In this document: in pieces, positions 1 through 7,231 of the stretch
Layout: every line of letters begins with the position of its first letter
Position numbering within the stretch: the first letter of the stretch is position 1
DNA from: SAR92 clade bacterium
GTDB taxonomy: Bacteria > Pseudomonadota > Gammaproteobacteria > Pseudomonadales > Porticoccaceae
Length of the DNA: 64,000 bases
Direction of reading: 5' to 3'
NCBI GenBank assembly: GCA_014381985.1
Contig: JACNKP010000033.1
Coordinates: 94,318 to 158,317 of the forward strand
Program-made: the position numbers and the translations under genes
The notes under the pieces: generated by a model
What the model was told of the DNA's origin: nothing
Databases searched by the model: none
What the model saw: the letters and a program-made list of their open reading frames with translations, nothing else

Positions 1-757
1 GCCCCTCTAATAAAGCCATTCGCTGCCTAAAGCTATCCTTGAAATCTATTTCACCTCGCATTGCCGACTCAGTAATCATGGCCACCTGATTTCCGACTCC
101 AGCCTCTATAGCTAATTCATCAATGACCTCTGCATCGATCAATGTCGAGTCCATATCAAAAACGACCAACTGTCGACTACGACGAAAAATATTATCCTCT
201 TGGCATGCAATATCAATATTGTAATGCACCGCTAACTCGAGCAATGAATTACGGAAATCTTCACTATCTTCCGGTTCACCTCGAGCAGATAACTCAATGC
301 AGGCACGTCCAAGTTGCTCACTTTGATTGAGCCCTAAACGGCCAGACAAGCGTACTATTTTGTCGATATTAAGACCTTGCTGACTCGTGACGTCTGTTAT
401 AGCGGCTAAATGAGAAGCTTCAATATTTCGCGCGAGCAGAGTTACAATATGTCGTTGCTTCCCCTGCTGCGCGACCCAATTATCATAACGTTCATGGGAT
501 ATGGGTAAGAACTTGACCTGCATGTCCATGCTTTTAAGTGTCAAAGAAACTTCTTTGACCACCTGCGAAGTTTGAATGTCTGATGGCACCGCCGCCAAAA
601 TACCCATATTCAACTGGTCGTGGATCACTGCCTGCCCTATATCCAGCAGGGTACTGTCAAACCGGGACAACACATTAGTTACCGCACTGGTAACCCCAGG
701 CCTATCTTTCCCAGACACATTAATCATTAAAACTTCTTTCACAGGTAGAGACCCCAT
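1..757 (-). CDS. serB: Phosphoserine phosphatase SerB, partial (C-terminus beyond left edge)
   Basis: Converts O-phospho-L-serine to L-serine, the last step of serine synthesis, in the cytoplasm. The start is an ATG at 757; 252 residues are visible before the window ends. Residues 1 to about 180 form the ACT-type regulatory half (opening MGSLPVKEVLMINVSGKDRP). The HAD motif I FDMDSTLIDAE follows, with nucleophile Asp201 and acid/base Asp203. The core and cap continue off the edge. The neighbouring smp-like gene starts less than 100 bp away on the other strand, the divergent arrangement known for serB and smp in Escherichia coli. Identity is secure; only completeness is unknown. Confidence 0.95.
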   Translation of the reverse strand, partial: MGSLPVKEVLMINVSGKDRPGVTSAVTNVLSRFDSTLLDIGQAVIHDQLNMGILAAVPSDIQTSQVVKEVSLTLKSMDMQVKFLPISHERYDNWVAQQGKQRHIVTLLARNIEASHLAAITDVTSQQGLNIDKIVRLSGRLGLNQSEQLGRACIELSARGEPEDSEDFRNSLLELAVHYNIDIACQEDNIFRRSRQLVVFDMDSTLIDAEVIDELAIEAGVGNQVAMITESAMRGEIDFKDSFRQRMALLEG

Positions 758-836
758 TGGAGTTTAGGCTCCCATTATATAAAAGTTGAGAGAATAGGAT
801 AGAATGCAAAGCATTTATTTTACCAAGGAACTGAGA

Positions 837-2039
837 ATGCGTCGTCAATATTCGATGGCCATAAAATTGCCCGTAATAATTGCCTCTGCGTGCTTATTAT
901 TTGGTTTTTTGAGTTGGGCCGTCATCGTATCTCAAACTTCAATGCTGGCTAAGCAAGCGGTTGAAGATAAAAGCACCGCCACGCTTAACCAACTCGCTGA
1001 GCTAGTGCGCGCACCCCTATTTAGCAATGATACCGTAGGACTGCAGTTCGCCCTGCGCAAAGCGACGACAGATCAGTCTATTTTTAGCGCAAGCTTATAT
1101 GATGTAGACGACAATCTGATTGCCCAAAGCACGCAGGCTAGTGAATTGCCCACGAACTTAACACAGTTTAGACAAGATATTGCGCTTGAAGATACCCAGG
1201 TAGGCACCCTGCTAATATCAGTTATAAGCCAGCCCATCTACGCAAAGTATTCTAATGTCTTTTTGATATGGGCTGTAATTTGGCTCCTATTTAGCATCAG
1301 TTGCACTTATGTTTGCTACCGGTTCGCTGGGCAGATAGCGCGCCGATTGAGAGCATTAACCAACCGCCTACCTGGCAGTAGTGACCCGATGATCGATGAA
1401 ATTCTTGCTCTAGAAACGAGAATACAACCGCTACTTGCAACATCTGGGCAGTTTTCGAACGACACCGAAAATGGTTACTATTGCTCGCTCATAACTGCCA
1501 CGATTAAAAACCGGAAAAGTTTAAACGACCAACTTAATCACGAAAATCTTGAATTATTGTTTGAAAACATCGATCACTGTATTGATCGCACACTTGAACT
1601 TTATGGTGCGCAGCGCACAGAAGGTAGTGAGAGTAGAATTTGTTTTTATATTCGCTCTACTCAGTGTTCCAAACAGCATTTGCTTGTCTGTCTTATGGCT
1701 GTTTATTCATTACAAAAACTTCTGGATCGCCTGTCAGCCAAATTGGGCATTGACCTCGAGATTAACTGGACACTCTGTAGCGAAACGCTATCCGCGCTTC
1801 CGGTGATTCGTTATCACGAGAAAATGTCTGCGCTAAAAAATAAATCAAAATCGATAAGCGAAAGAATAGATAAAGGCGTGATAGCTCTCTACGTCACTGA
1901 ATATGACATAGAGCAGCTGGCTACTATTGCTCGATTTAACCCTTTCGAAGAAAATTGTCATATTTTTCATGGCTTCCCTGAACAACGGCAGGCTTTACTT
2001 GAAAAGCAAATACTGCACTTGGCCTCGGTATGCCTATAG
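837..2039 (+). CDS. Smp/AhpA/YtjB-like inner-membrane protein
   Basis: Membrane protein of unknown molecular function; the family is named from its place next to serB. One transmembrane segment lies near residues 8-30 and another near 135-160, with a periplasmic domain between them and a cytoplasmic C-terminal half. At about 400 residues it is roughly twice the length of E. coli Smp and closer to pseudomonad AhpA-like forms. I prefer the ATG at 837 because AAGGA sits 7 nt upstream; an in-frame ATG at 804 (AGGAT just upstream) would add 11 residues. Family assignment rests on topology and synteny more than on motifs. Confidence 0.7.
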   Translation: MRRQYSMAIKLPVIIASACLLFGFLSWAVIVSQTSMLAKQAVEDKSTATLNQLAELVRAPLFSNDTVGLQFALRKATTDQSIFSASLYDVDDNLIAQSTQASELPTNLTQFRQDIALEDTQVGTLLISVISQPIYAKYSNVFLIWAVIWLLFSISCTYVCYRFAGQIARRLRALTNRLPGSSDPMIDEILALETRIQPLLATSGQFSNDTENGYYCSLITATIKNRKSLNDQLNHENLELLFENIDHCIDRTLELYGAQRTEGSESRICFYIRSTQCSKQHLLVCLMAVYSLQKLLDRLSAKLGIDLEINWTLCSETLSALPVIRYHEKMSALKNKSKSISERIDKGVIALYVTEYDIEQLATIARFNPFEENCHIFHGFPEQRQALLEKQILHLASVCL

Positions 2040-2057
2040 CCATTAATTACATAGTTA

Positions 2058-2438
2058 TTAGTTGCAATAATTTTCGTTAATAATTAAACCCCACACTGCT
2101 AAAAACAATATGAGTGATATAAGAACGGCGGCAGAGCCGACATCTTTTGCGCGACCAGACAACTCATGAAACTCAAACCCAATTCGATCTACAACCACCT
2201 CAATTCCGGTGTTGAGCAACTCAACAATTAATACCATTAACAGCACGCCGACCAGCAGTATTAGCTGTAAATAATCATTAGCTACATGGAACGCCAGAGG
2301 TATTAAAATCACCGAAGCCAGCAATTCACACCGGAATGCTTCCTGGGTTCTTAAGGCAGACTCCAAGCCCTGAATGGAATGTTTCGTCGTTAGCACTAAA
2401 CGCCTGTGGAGGAGCCCTAAAACACCTTTTCCAAACAT
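2058..2438 (-). CDS. dgkA: Diacylglycerol kinase DgkA
   Basis: Small integral membrane kinase that phosphorylates diacylglycerol to phosphatidic acid, recycling lipid left from membrane-derived oligosaccharide synthesis. At 126 residues it has the usual length. It has three hydrophobic segments and the family signature ELLNTGIEVVVDRIG followed by HELSGRAKDVGSAAVLI, which holds the catalytic and metal-binding glutamates. The start lies 12 bp after the cysE stop, so it is the last gene of an M15 peptidase-cysE-dgkA transcription unit. Confidence 0.95.
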   Translation of the reverse strand: MFGKGVLGLLHRRLVLTTKHSIQGLESALRTQEAFRCELLASVILIPLAFHVANDYLQLILLVGVLLMVLIVELLNTGIEVVVDRIGFEFHELSGRAKDVGSAAVLISLILFLAVWGLIINENYCN

Positions 2439-2450
2439 TATTTATTACCC

Positions 2451-3233
2451 CTAAACGTCTAAATTTTGATTCATTTCAAAGCTAGGACTACCCTCAAGTG
2501 GGGCGCCAACTATTCTTGCTGGAACGCCAACAACCGTTGTGTGCGGAGGGATAGACTCGATGACTAAACTCCCTGCACCCACTTTGACCCCATCCCCGAT
2601 CTTAACGTTGCCCATAATTTTTGCTCCCGCTGAAATCATAACGCCACTGCCCACTTCAGGATGACGGTCGCCTTCTCCGCTACCGATGCCTCCGAGAGTC
2701 ACCGAATGCAAAATGGAGACGTTCTCTCCGATAATGGCTGTCTCCCCAACGACCAAACCGGTTGCATGGTCAATCATAATGCCAGAGCCTATTCGAGCCC
2801 CAGGATGAATATCTACTGCAAACACTTCTGCTACTTGGTTTTGCAGGAAAAGTGCCAGAGCTGTGCGATTATTACACCAGTACCAATGAGCGACTCGGTG
2901 GAACTGCATCGCCTGAAAGCCCTTAAAATAAAGTAGCGGTATAAGGTGCTTATCGCATGCTGGATCACGTTCAAAGCTCGCCATAATGTCCAGTCGTGCA
3001 CTAGCTGTAATGCTCGGATCAACCTTAAGCACCTTAAGAATAAGTTTTTCAATAGCGGCAGAAGGTATCGCAGAGCTGTTAAGTTGATTGGCTAGATTAT
3101 AGCTAAGAGCTGAATCGAGATCTGAGTGGTCAAGAATAGCACTCTGATAAAACTCGGATAACAATGGCTCTTCGGCAATTGACACCTTAGCTTCTTCGGT
3201 AATAAGCAACCAAACTGGATCATCAGATATCAT
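2451..3233 (-). CDS. cysE: Serine O-acetyltransferase CysE
   Basis: Transfers acetyl from acetyl-CoA to L-serine, the first step of cysteine synthesis. The N-terminal helical domain (about residues 1-140, with DLDSALSYNLANQL) is followed by a left-handed beta-helix of hexapeptide repeats. The active-site region contains MIDHATGLVVGET and ILHSVTLGG, and the C-terminus has HTTVVGVPARIVG. The length of 260 residues is near the 273 of E. coli CysE. It sits between the M15 peptidase gene (12 bp) and dgkA (12 bp). The order differs from pseudomonads, where cysE often lies beside iscR. Confidence 0.96.
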   Translation of the reverse strand: MISDDPVWLLITEEAKVSIAEEPLLSEFYQSAILDHSDLDSALSYNLANQLNSSAIPSAAIEKLILKVLKVDPSITASARLDIMASFERDPACDKHLIPLLYFKGFQAMQFHRVAHWYWCNNRTALALFLQNQVAEVFAVDIHPGARIGSGIMIDHATGLVVGETAIIGENVSILHSVTLGGIGSGEGDRHPEVGSGVMISAGAKIMGNVKIGDGVKVGAGSLVIESIPPHTTVVGVPARIVGAPLEGSPSFEMNQNLDV

Positions 3234-3244
3234 TAGTAAGCTAC

Positions 3245-3982
3245 CTATACATTGTCGTCAACTGAGACGTCTACAAATCGGTGAATAATCTCATCAAGGT
3301 ATTTTAACACGGTATCAAGATTGACCAATTCCAAATTATTTAATAATTGATGCTTAACAATATCCGTGGTTAGCTGCTGAGCGCAACTATTTGAGATAGG
3401 GGCATAGCTAATATGCCAAGGCTCTGGGGATACTCCGCCGCGATCAACGGCGTAGGGGCGATAGAAGCCCTTGGAGCACTCTTGCCCCTTAATAAACACG
3501 CTGCTTAGCCATTCATGCATAGGTGCAAACACCCCATCGCCCTCGCACTCATCTGTTGTCAACTGAATCTGGTACCCCTCAGGCATCGCGTGAGCGTCAT
3601 AAACATCAAAGTCACTACCCCAATGATGACGCGACGTACCCGGCAAGGCTGACCATCGCAGTACTGCCTGAATTTGTTGCCACGGATCGAGCTGAGACAT
3701 ATTAATTGGATCGCCTAACTCATCTATAACCGGTCTTTCTCCCAATAGTTTTTGATTCCAAATCAACATTTGTCTGTCAAAGGAACGGAATCCGCTGCAA
3801 ATACACATATCAAAGCCTTGCTTTGCCGCTTCGGTCTTTAAGTCTAAAAAAGGTTTAAGTGCCTTTTGATGAACCAAGATACTGTTTTGGGCCCGTGAAT
3901 TCTGACTAAGAGCAACATCCACCAAATGCCGATCGGTGAGGCCGGTCAAAATATCAGTAGCAATTTTCTCTAACTCAGCCAT
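3245..3982 (-). CDS. M15-family D-alanyl-D-alanine carboxypeptidase (LAS peptidase)
   Basis: Predicted zinc peptidase that trims peptidoglycan stem peptides. The LAS-family signature is present: SRHHWGSDFDV supplies the first zinc histidine and aspartate, and EPWHISY supplies the catalytic glutamate and the last zinc histidine. An upstream CSGFRSFDRQ segment matches the family's substrate-binding loop. I see no clear signal peptide at the N-terminus (MAELEKIATDILTG), so either export is non-classical or the enzyme acts on cytoplasmic muropeptides. First gene of the run into cysE and dgkA. Confidence 0.85.
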   Translation of the reverse strand: MAELEKIATDILTGLTDRHLVDVALSQNSRAQNSILVHQKALKPFLDLKTEAAKQGFDMCICSGFRSFDRQMLIWNQKLLGERPVIDELGDPINMSQLDPWQQIQAVLRWSALPGTSRHHWGSDFDVYDAHAMPEGYQIQLTTDECEGDGVFAPMHEWLSSVFIKGQECSKGFYRPYAVDRGGVSPEPWHISYAPISNSCAQQLTTDIVKHQLLNNLELVNLDTVLKYLDEIIHRFVDVSVDDNV

Positions 3983-4142
3983 ATTAGGAGTAGACCTTAT
4001 GGATAAAGTGATGGAAGCCTGAGTTTATACCTCTATGGGCATAAATAATCAAAATCTGTGTCAAAATCGATCGATTAGTAACACCAATTTTACTGCTAGC
4101 CGTCAATCTTTACCTAAATAAGGGCTTTTACACAAAGGCGCT

Positions 4143-4580
4143 ATGCGGCATGATGCGAGAAACACAGGATCAACATTAAAGTTTATGCTTAAACACGATA
4201 TTTTTCTTTGTAATTTGGACGACCTTGCCGAACAAGAGGCCATAGAGCTCAGCGTTGAGCATTGCCCCCTATTTGCCGTGCGCCATAATGATAACCTTTA
4301 TGCCTACTGGAACAGCTGCCCACATGTAGGTGTGCCGCTGAACTGGATGCCCGGTAAATTTCTCGACATAGACAAAACCTTTATCCAATGTTCATCCCAT
4401 GGGGCGATATTTGGAATTGACAGTGGTAAATGTGTTTCGGGGCCCTGCGTGGGTGATCACCTAAGTCCCGTTGTATTAAAACAAAAAGACACAGGCTTTT
4501 ATGTCGCGGCAGACCAACGCCTACCCAAGCCACCGATTAATCTTCGCGCTCAAGCCTTGGCAGATCTTGAAGACAGTTAA
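4143..4580 (+). CDS. Small Rieske [2Fe-2S] protein
   Basis: A single Rieske domain of 145 residues. The ligand motifs are CPHVG and, after a short spacer, CSSHG, giving the usual Cys-His and Cys-His pairs. It resembles the small ferredoxin-like Rieske subunits that feed electrons to oxygenases or reductases, but no partner oxygenase is adjacent, so the partner is unknown. The ATG at 4143 has AAAGG 4 nt upstream; an ATG at 4185 is a possible later start. The last 44 bp overlap the 3' end of the convergent sfsA gene. Confidence 0.85.
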   Translation: MRHDARNTGSTLKFMLKHDIFLCNLDDLAEQEAIELSVEHCPLFAVRHNDNLYAYWNSCPHVGVPLNWMPGKFLDIDKTFIQCSSHGAIFGIDSGKCVSGPCVGDHLSPVVLKQKDTGFYVAADQRLPKPPINLRAQALADLEDS

Positions 4581-5292
4581 TCGACTTATGTAATATGATT
4601 TCTTCTGTACTTATCTTGGCACCCCAAGCCATTACTTCAACACCTTTAGATATTGCAAGCGTCAGCGTCTGTGCATAGACCGGATCAATATCTGCTGCCA
4701 CCTCTATTCGTTCAACATTGGTTAACTGAACACAGAAAAACAAGATAGCGCGATGTCCTGACTCTACCATTGAAATCAATTCACGTAGATGCTTAGTACC
4801 GCGACTAGTAACTGAATCAGGAAAGCTTGCAAGACCCTTCCCTCTATCCATAGTCACATTCTTAACCTCCACATAACAATCCCGAAGACCACCGGCACTA
4901 TCCTCAAGCAAAAAATCAATCCGACTTTTCTCTTCACCATAGGGCACCTCTGCTGTCACTTGATCGTAGCTCGCTAATTCTTCAATGATCCCGCTATCTA
5001 TAGCATGACGCACTAAATGATTCGCGCGCACAGTATTTACACCAGCTAAATTACCATGGCTAGTGGTTACTATCTCTAAGGTTCCTGGTAATTTCCGCTT
5101 GGGATTATCGGATAGCGAAAACCAGCAAGATGACCCCTCGACCTGACAGTACTTCATTGACCCAGTGTTGGGACAATGCACTGTCATAAGATTACCCTGA
5201 AGATCAATAACGTCGGTAAAGAAACGTTTGTAGCGTTTCACAAAAGTAGCTGGGAATAGCGTTGGGAATGTTTGCATCAAGTCTAGGCTCAT
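4537..5292 (-). CDS. sfsA: Sugar fermentation stimulation protein SfsA
   Basis: SfsA family, annotated in E. coli as a DNA-binding stimulator of maltose genes; its fold suggests a nuclease, but the role is unsettled. Signature segments are visible: CPNTGSM near residue 40, GEEKSRIDFLL, VEVKNVT and SFPDSVTSRGTKHLREL. The length of 251 residues is a little above the usual 230-240, because the C-terminus extends into the overlap with the Rieske gene. It is divergent from dksA, and sfsA next to dksA is conserved in many gammaproteobacteria. Confidence 0.95.
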   Translation of the reverse strand: MSLDLMQTFPTLFPATFVKRYKRFFTDVIDLQGNLMTVHCPNTGSMKYCQVEGSSCWFSLSDNPKRKLPGTLEIVTTSHGNLAGVNTVRANHLVRHAIDSGIIEELASYDQVTAEVPYGEEKSRIDFLLEDSAGGLRDCYVEVKNVTMDRGKGLASFPDSVTSRGTKHLRELISMVESGHRAILFFCVQLTNVERIEVAADIDPVYAQTLTLAISKGVEVMAWGAKISTEEIILHKSINCLQDLPRLERED

Positions 5293-5434
5293 TTGTCAGA
5301 TTTGGTGGTACTCCAACCACAGGATAATGGTGGATTGCGGATAATTAAACTGTTATCACCACGATGGTCTACTATTACTAAAGTTCCAATAAGGACTTTT
5401 TAATCAAAATATATGCACAAAAGGAAAGTTTTCC

Positions 5435-5463
5435 TTGATAAATGACGTAAATTTCTCTATAAA
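5435..5463 (+). promoter_or_regulatory. dksA promoter, near-consensus sigma70
   Basis: A -35 box TTGATA (5435-5440) and a -10 box TATAAA (5458-5463) are separated by exactly 17 bp, each one base off consensus. The bases after the -10 are CGCGGCTCGCG, a GC-rich discriminator of the kind that makes promoters sensitive to ppGpp and DksA. Autorepression by DksA is therefore plausible (inference). The -10 lies inside an inverted repeat, CGTAAATT at 5446-5453 against AATTTACG at 5475-5482. Confidence 0.7.
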
Positions 5464-5507
5464 CGCGGCTCGCGAATTTACGTGAATTTCAACAGCGGAT
5501 TTAGTTC

Positions 5508-5993
5508 ATGGCTACGGCAAAAGTAAAAGTTACTACAAAGAACACTAATAAGTCTAAGGGAAAAGCTCCGGGATCAGCAACTCTTCACGGATTGAGCCCC
5601 TATGTGGAAAAGAAAAACGAAGAATTTATGAATAAAGATCAGCGCGAGCACTTCAAGCTTATTTTGAAGGCATGGCGTCATGAATTAATGGAAGAAGTAG
5701 ACCGCACCGTGACGCACATGAAGGACGAAGCAGCCAATTTTCCTGATCCTGCCGATCGCGCAACCCAGGAAGAGGAGTTTAGTTTAGAGCTTCGAACCAG
5801 AGATAGGGAACGCAAACTCATTAAGAAAATCGATAAGACTTTGATAAGAGTCGAAGACGACGATTACGGATTTTGTGACCAGTGTGGTATCGATATAGGC
5901 ATTCGAAGACTAGAAGCCCGACCAACAGCAGACCTTTGCGTTGACTGTAAAACCCTTGATGAAATTAAAGAAAAGCAGCTAACCGGGCATTAA
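5508..5993 (+). CDS. dksA: RNA polymerase-binding transcription factor DksA
   Basis: Binds in the RNA polymerase secondary channel and, with ppGpp, carries the stringent response. It has 161 residues. The Lys-rich N-terminal tail is followed by the coiled coil, whose tip carries DPADRA with the two functional aspartates. The C-terminal zinc finger has CDQCG and CVDC. E. coli DksA has 151 residues; the extra length here is in the N-terminal tail. It is followed by gluQ with a 60-bp gap, as in Shigella and Pseudomonas. Confidence 0.97.
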   Translation: MATAKVKVTTKNTNKSKGKAPGSATLHGLSPYVEKKNEEFMNKDQREHFKLILKAWRHELMEEVDRTVTHMKDEAANFPDPADRATQEEEFSLELRTRDRERKLIKKIDKTLIRVEDDDYGFCDQCGIDIGIRRLEARPTADLCVDCKTLDEIKEKQLTGH

Positions 5994-6053
5994 TACTGGG
6001 CAGTCTAGCGCTCAGTGCAAGCCCTCCTGAACTAAGGCTAGCAGGCCTAGACT

Positions 6054-6947
6054 ATGTCAACAGAAAAGATAGTAGGCCGCTTTGCGCCCTCTCCTACAGG
6101 ACCACTCCATTTCGGGTCTTTATCGTGTGCCTTAGCGAGCTATTTAGATGTCAAAAATCTTGGTGGTAAATGGTTGGTTCGCATTGAAGACATAGACCCT
6201 CCTCGCGAGATTAAAGGAGCGAGCAGCCACATCTTAGGCCAGCTAGAAGCCCACGGATTGTGCTGGGATGATAAAGAGCTATTTCAAAGTACTCGCCTAG
6301 ACGCATACCAAGACTCACTAGATATCCTCAAACAAAATAACCTAGCCTATCATTGTGAATGTTCACGCCAGCGTGTTAATTCACTAGAGGGTATTTATGA
6401 TAATCGTTGCCGACAGTCGCATCTACCGTCAACAGACAATGCCACTCGTTTGCAGTTGAATCAGCCTCATCAATTAGTCAAATTCGTCGATAAGATCGCT
6501 GGCCGATATGTTCAATCATTAGCTAAAGATGTCGGTGATTTTGTTATTCGCCGTAGAGATAATTTGTTTTCTTATCAGTTAGCTGTAACCGTTGATGATC
6601 AATACCAAAATATAACTCACGTGATGCGAGGTTCAGATCTCTTAGATTCCACGCCAAGACAAATTTATTTACAACATTGCCTAGGCTTCACTCAGCCACA
6701 ATATGCTCATTTGCCAGTAGCTACAAACCCCTTAGGTCAAAAATTAAGTAAGCAAAACCTCGCTTCGAGTCTGATCTCTGGCCAGGAGGCAATTAATATT
6801 TGGTCGGCACTAAATTGGCTGAATCAATCTCCGCCCAACGACTTACGAAAATGGTCGGTTAGTGAAATCCTAGCTTGGGCTATTGCCCACTGGGACTCTA
6901 CTAATATTAAGCGCGCTTTAACCATGCCGGCGCCAGAAGGGTTTTAA
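6054..6947 (+). CDS. gluQ: Glutamyl-Q tRNA(Asp) synthetase GluQ
   Basis: Paralogue of the glutamyl-tRNA synthetase catalytic domain that attaches glutamate to queuosine in the wobble position of tRNA-Asp. The opening RFAPSPTGPLHFGS is the HIGH-type motif, and KLSKQNLA replaces KMSKS. A zinc site is formed by the CECSRQRV and YDNRC cysteines. The anticodon-binding domain is missing, which is typical of this family. The distant queE gene in this window belongs to the pathway that makes queuosine, so the modification is probably present in this organism. Confidence 0.95.
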   Translation: MSTEKIVGRFAPSPTGPLHFGSLSCALASYLDVKNLGGKWLVRIEDIDPPREIKGASSHILGQLEAHGLCWDDKELFQSTRLDAYQDSLDILKQNNLAYHCECSRQRVNSLEGIYDNRCRQSHLPSTDNATRLQLNQPHQLVKFVDKIAGRYVQSLAKDVGDFVIRRRDNLFSYQLAVTVDDQYQNITHVMRGSDLLDSTPRQIYLQHCLGFTQPQYAHLPVATNPLGQKLSKQNLASSLISGQEAINIWSALNWLNQSPPNDLRKWSVSEILAWAIAHWDSTNIKRALTMPAPEGF

Positions 6948-7054
6948 TCATGTTGTCTCTGCATATCGCTACGGGTAGTTTGCTTTACCAAGCTACCTTG
7001 CATAACATCACCAGTTCTGTCACTTTCAGGCACAAATTTTAGAATGCATTGCTT

Positions 7055-7231
7055 ATGTTTAATTATAGATTAGTCGCAACGCTACTTTTACTTTCCATTG
7101 TAGTGTTCCCGCTCGCTACTCAGTGGGCACTGGAACTTGACGGTAGCTGGTTCAGGCCTTTCTTGGTATGGGCATTACTCATATTTACCACGTACATATT
7201 ACAGCGCGATCGGACGACTGATGAGCAGTAA
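7055..7231 (+). CDS. cbrX: CbrX-like small membrane protein upstream of cbrA
   Basis: A 58-residue protein with two hydrophobic segments (about residues 6-25 and 33-50) and a charged tail ending QRDRTTDEQ. Its last 11 bp overlap the cbrA start at 7221, a strong hint of translational coupling. A small membrane ORF in the same place, called cbrX, has been described in Pseudomonas, also coupled to cbrA. I assign it by position, size and topology, not by sequence motifs. No clear Shine-Dalgarno precedes the ATG at 7055; a TTG at 7049 is in frame. Confidence 0.6.
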   Translation: MFNYRLVATLLLLSIVVFPLATQWALELDGSWFRPFLVWALLIFTTYILQRDRTTDEQ

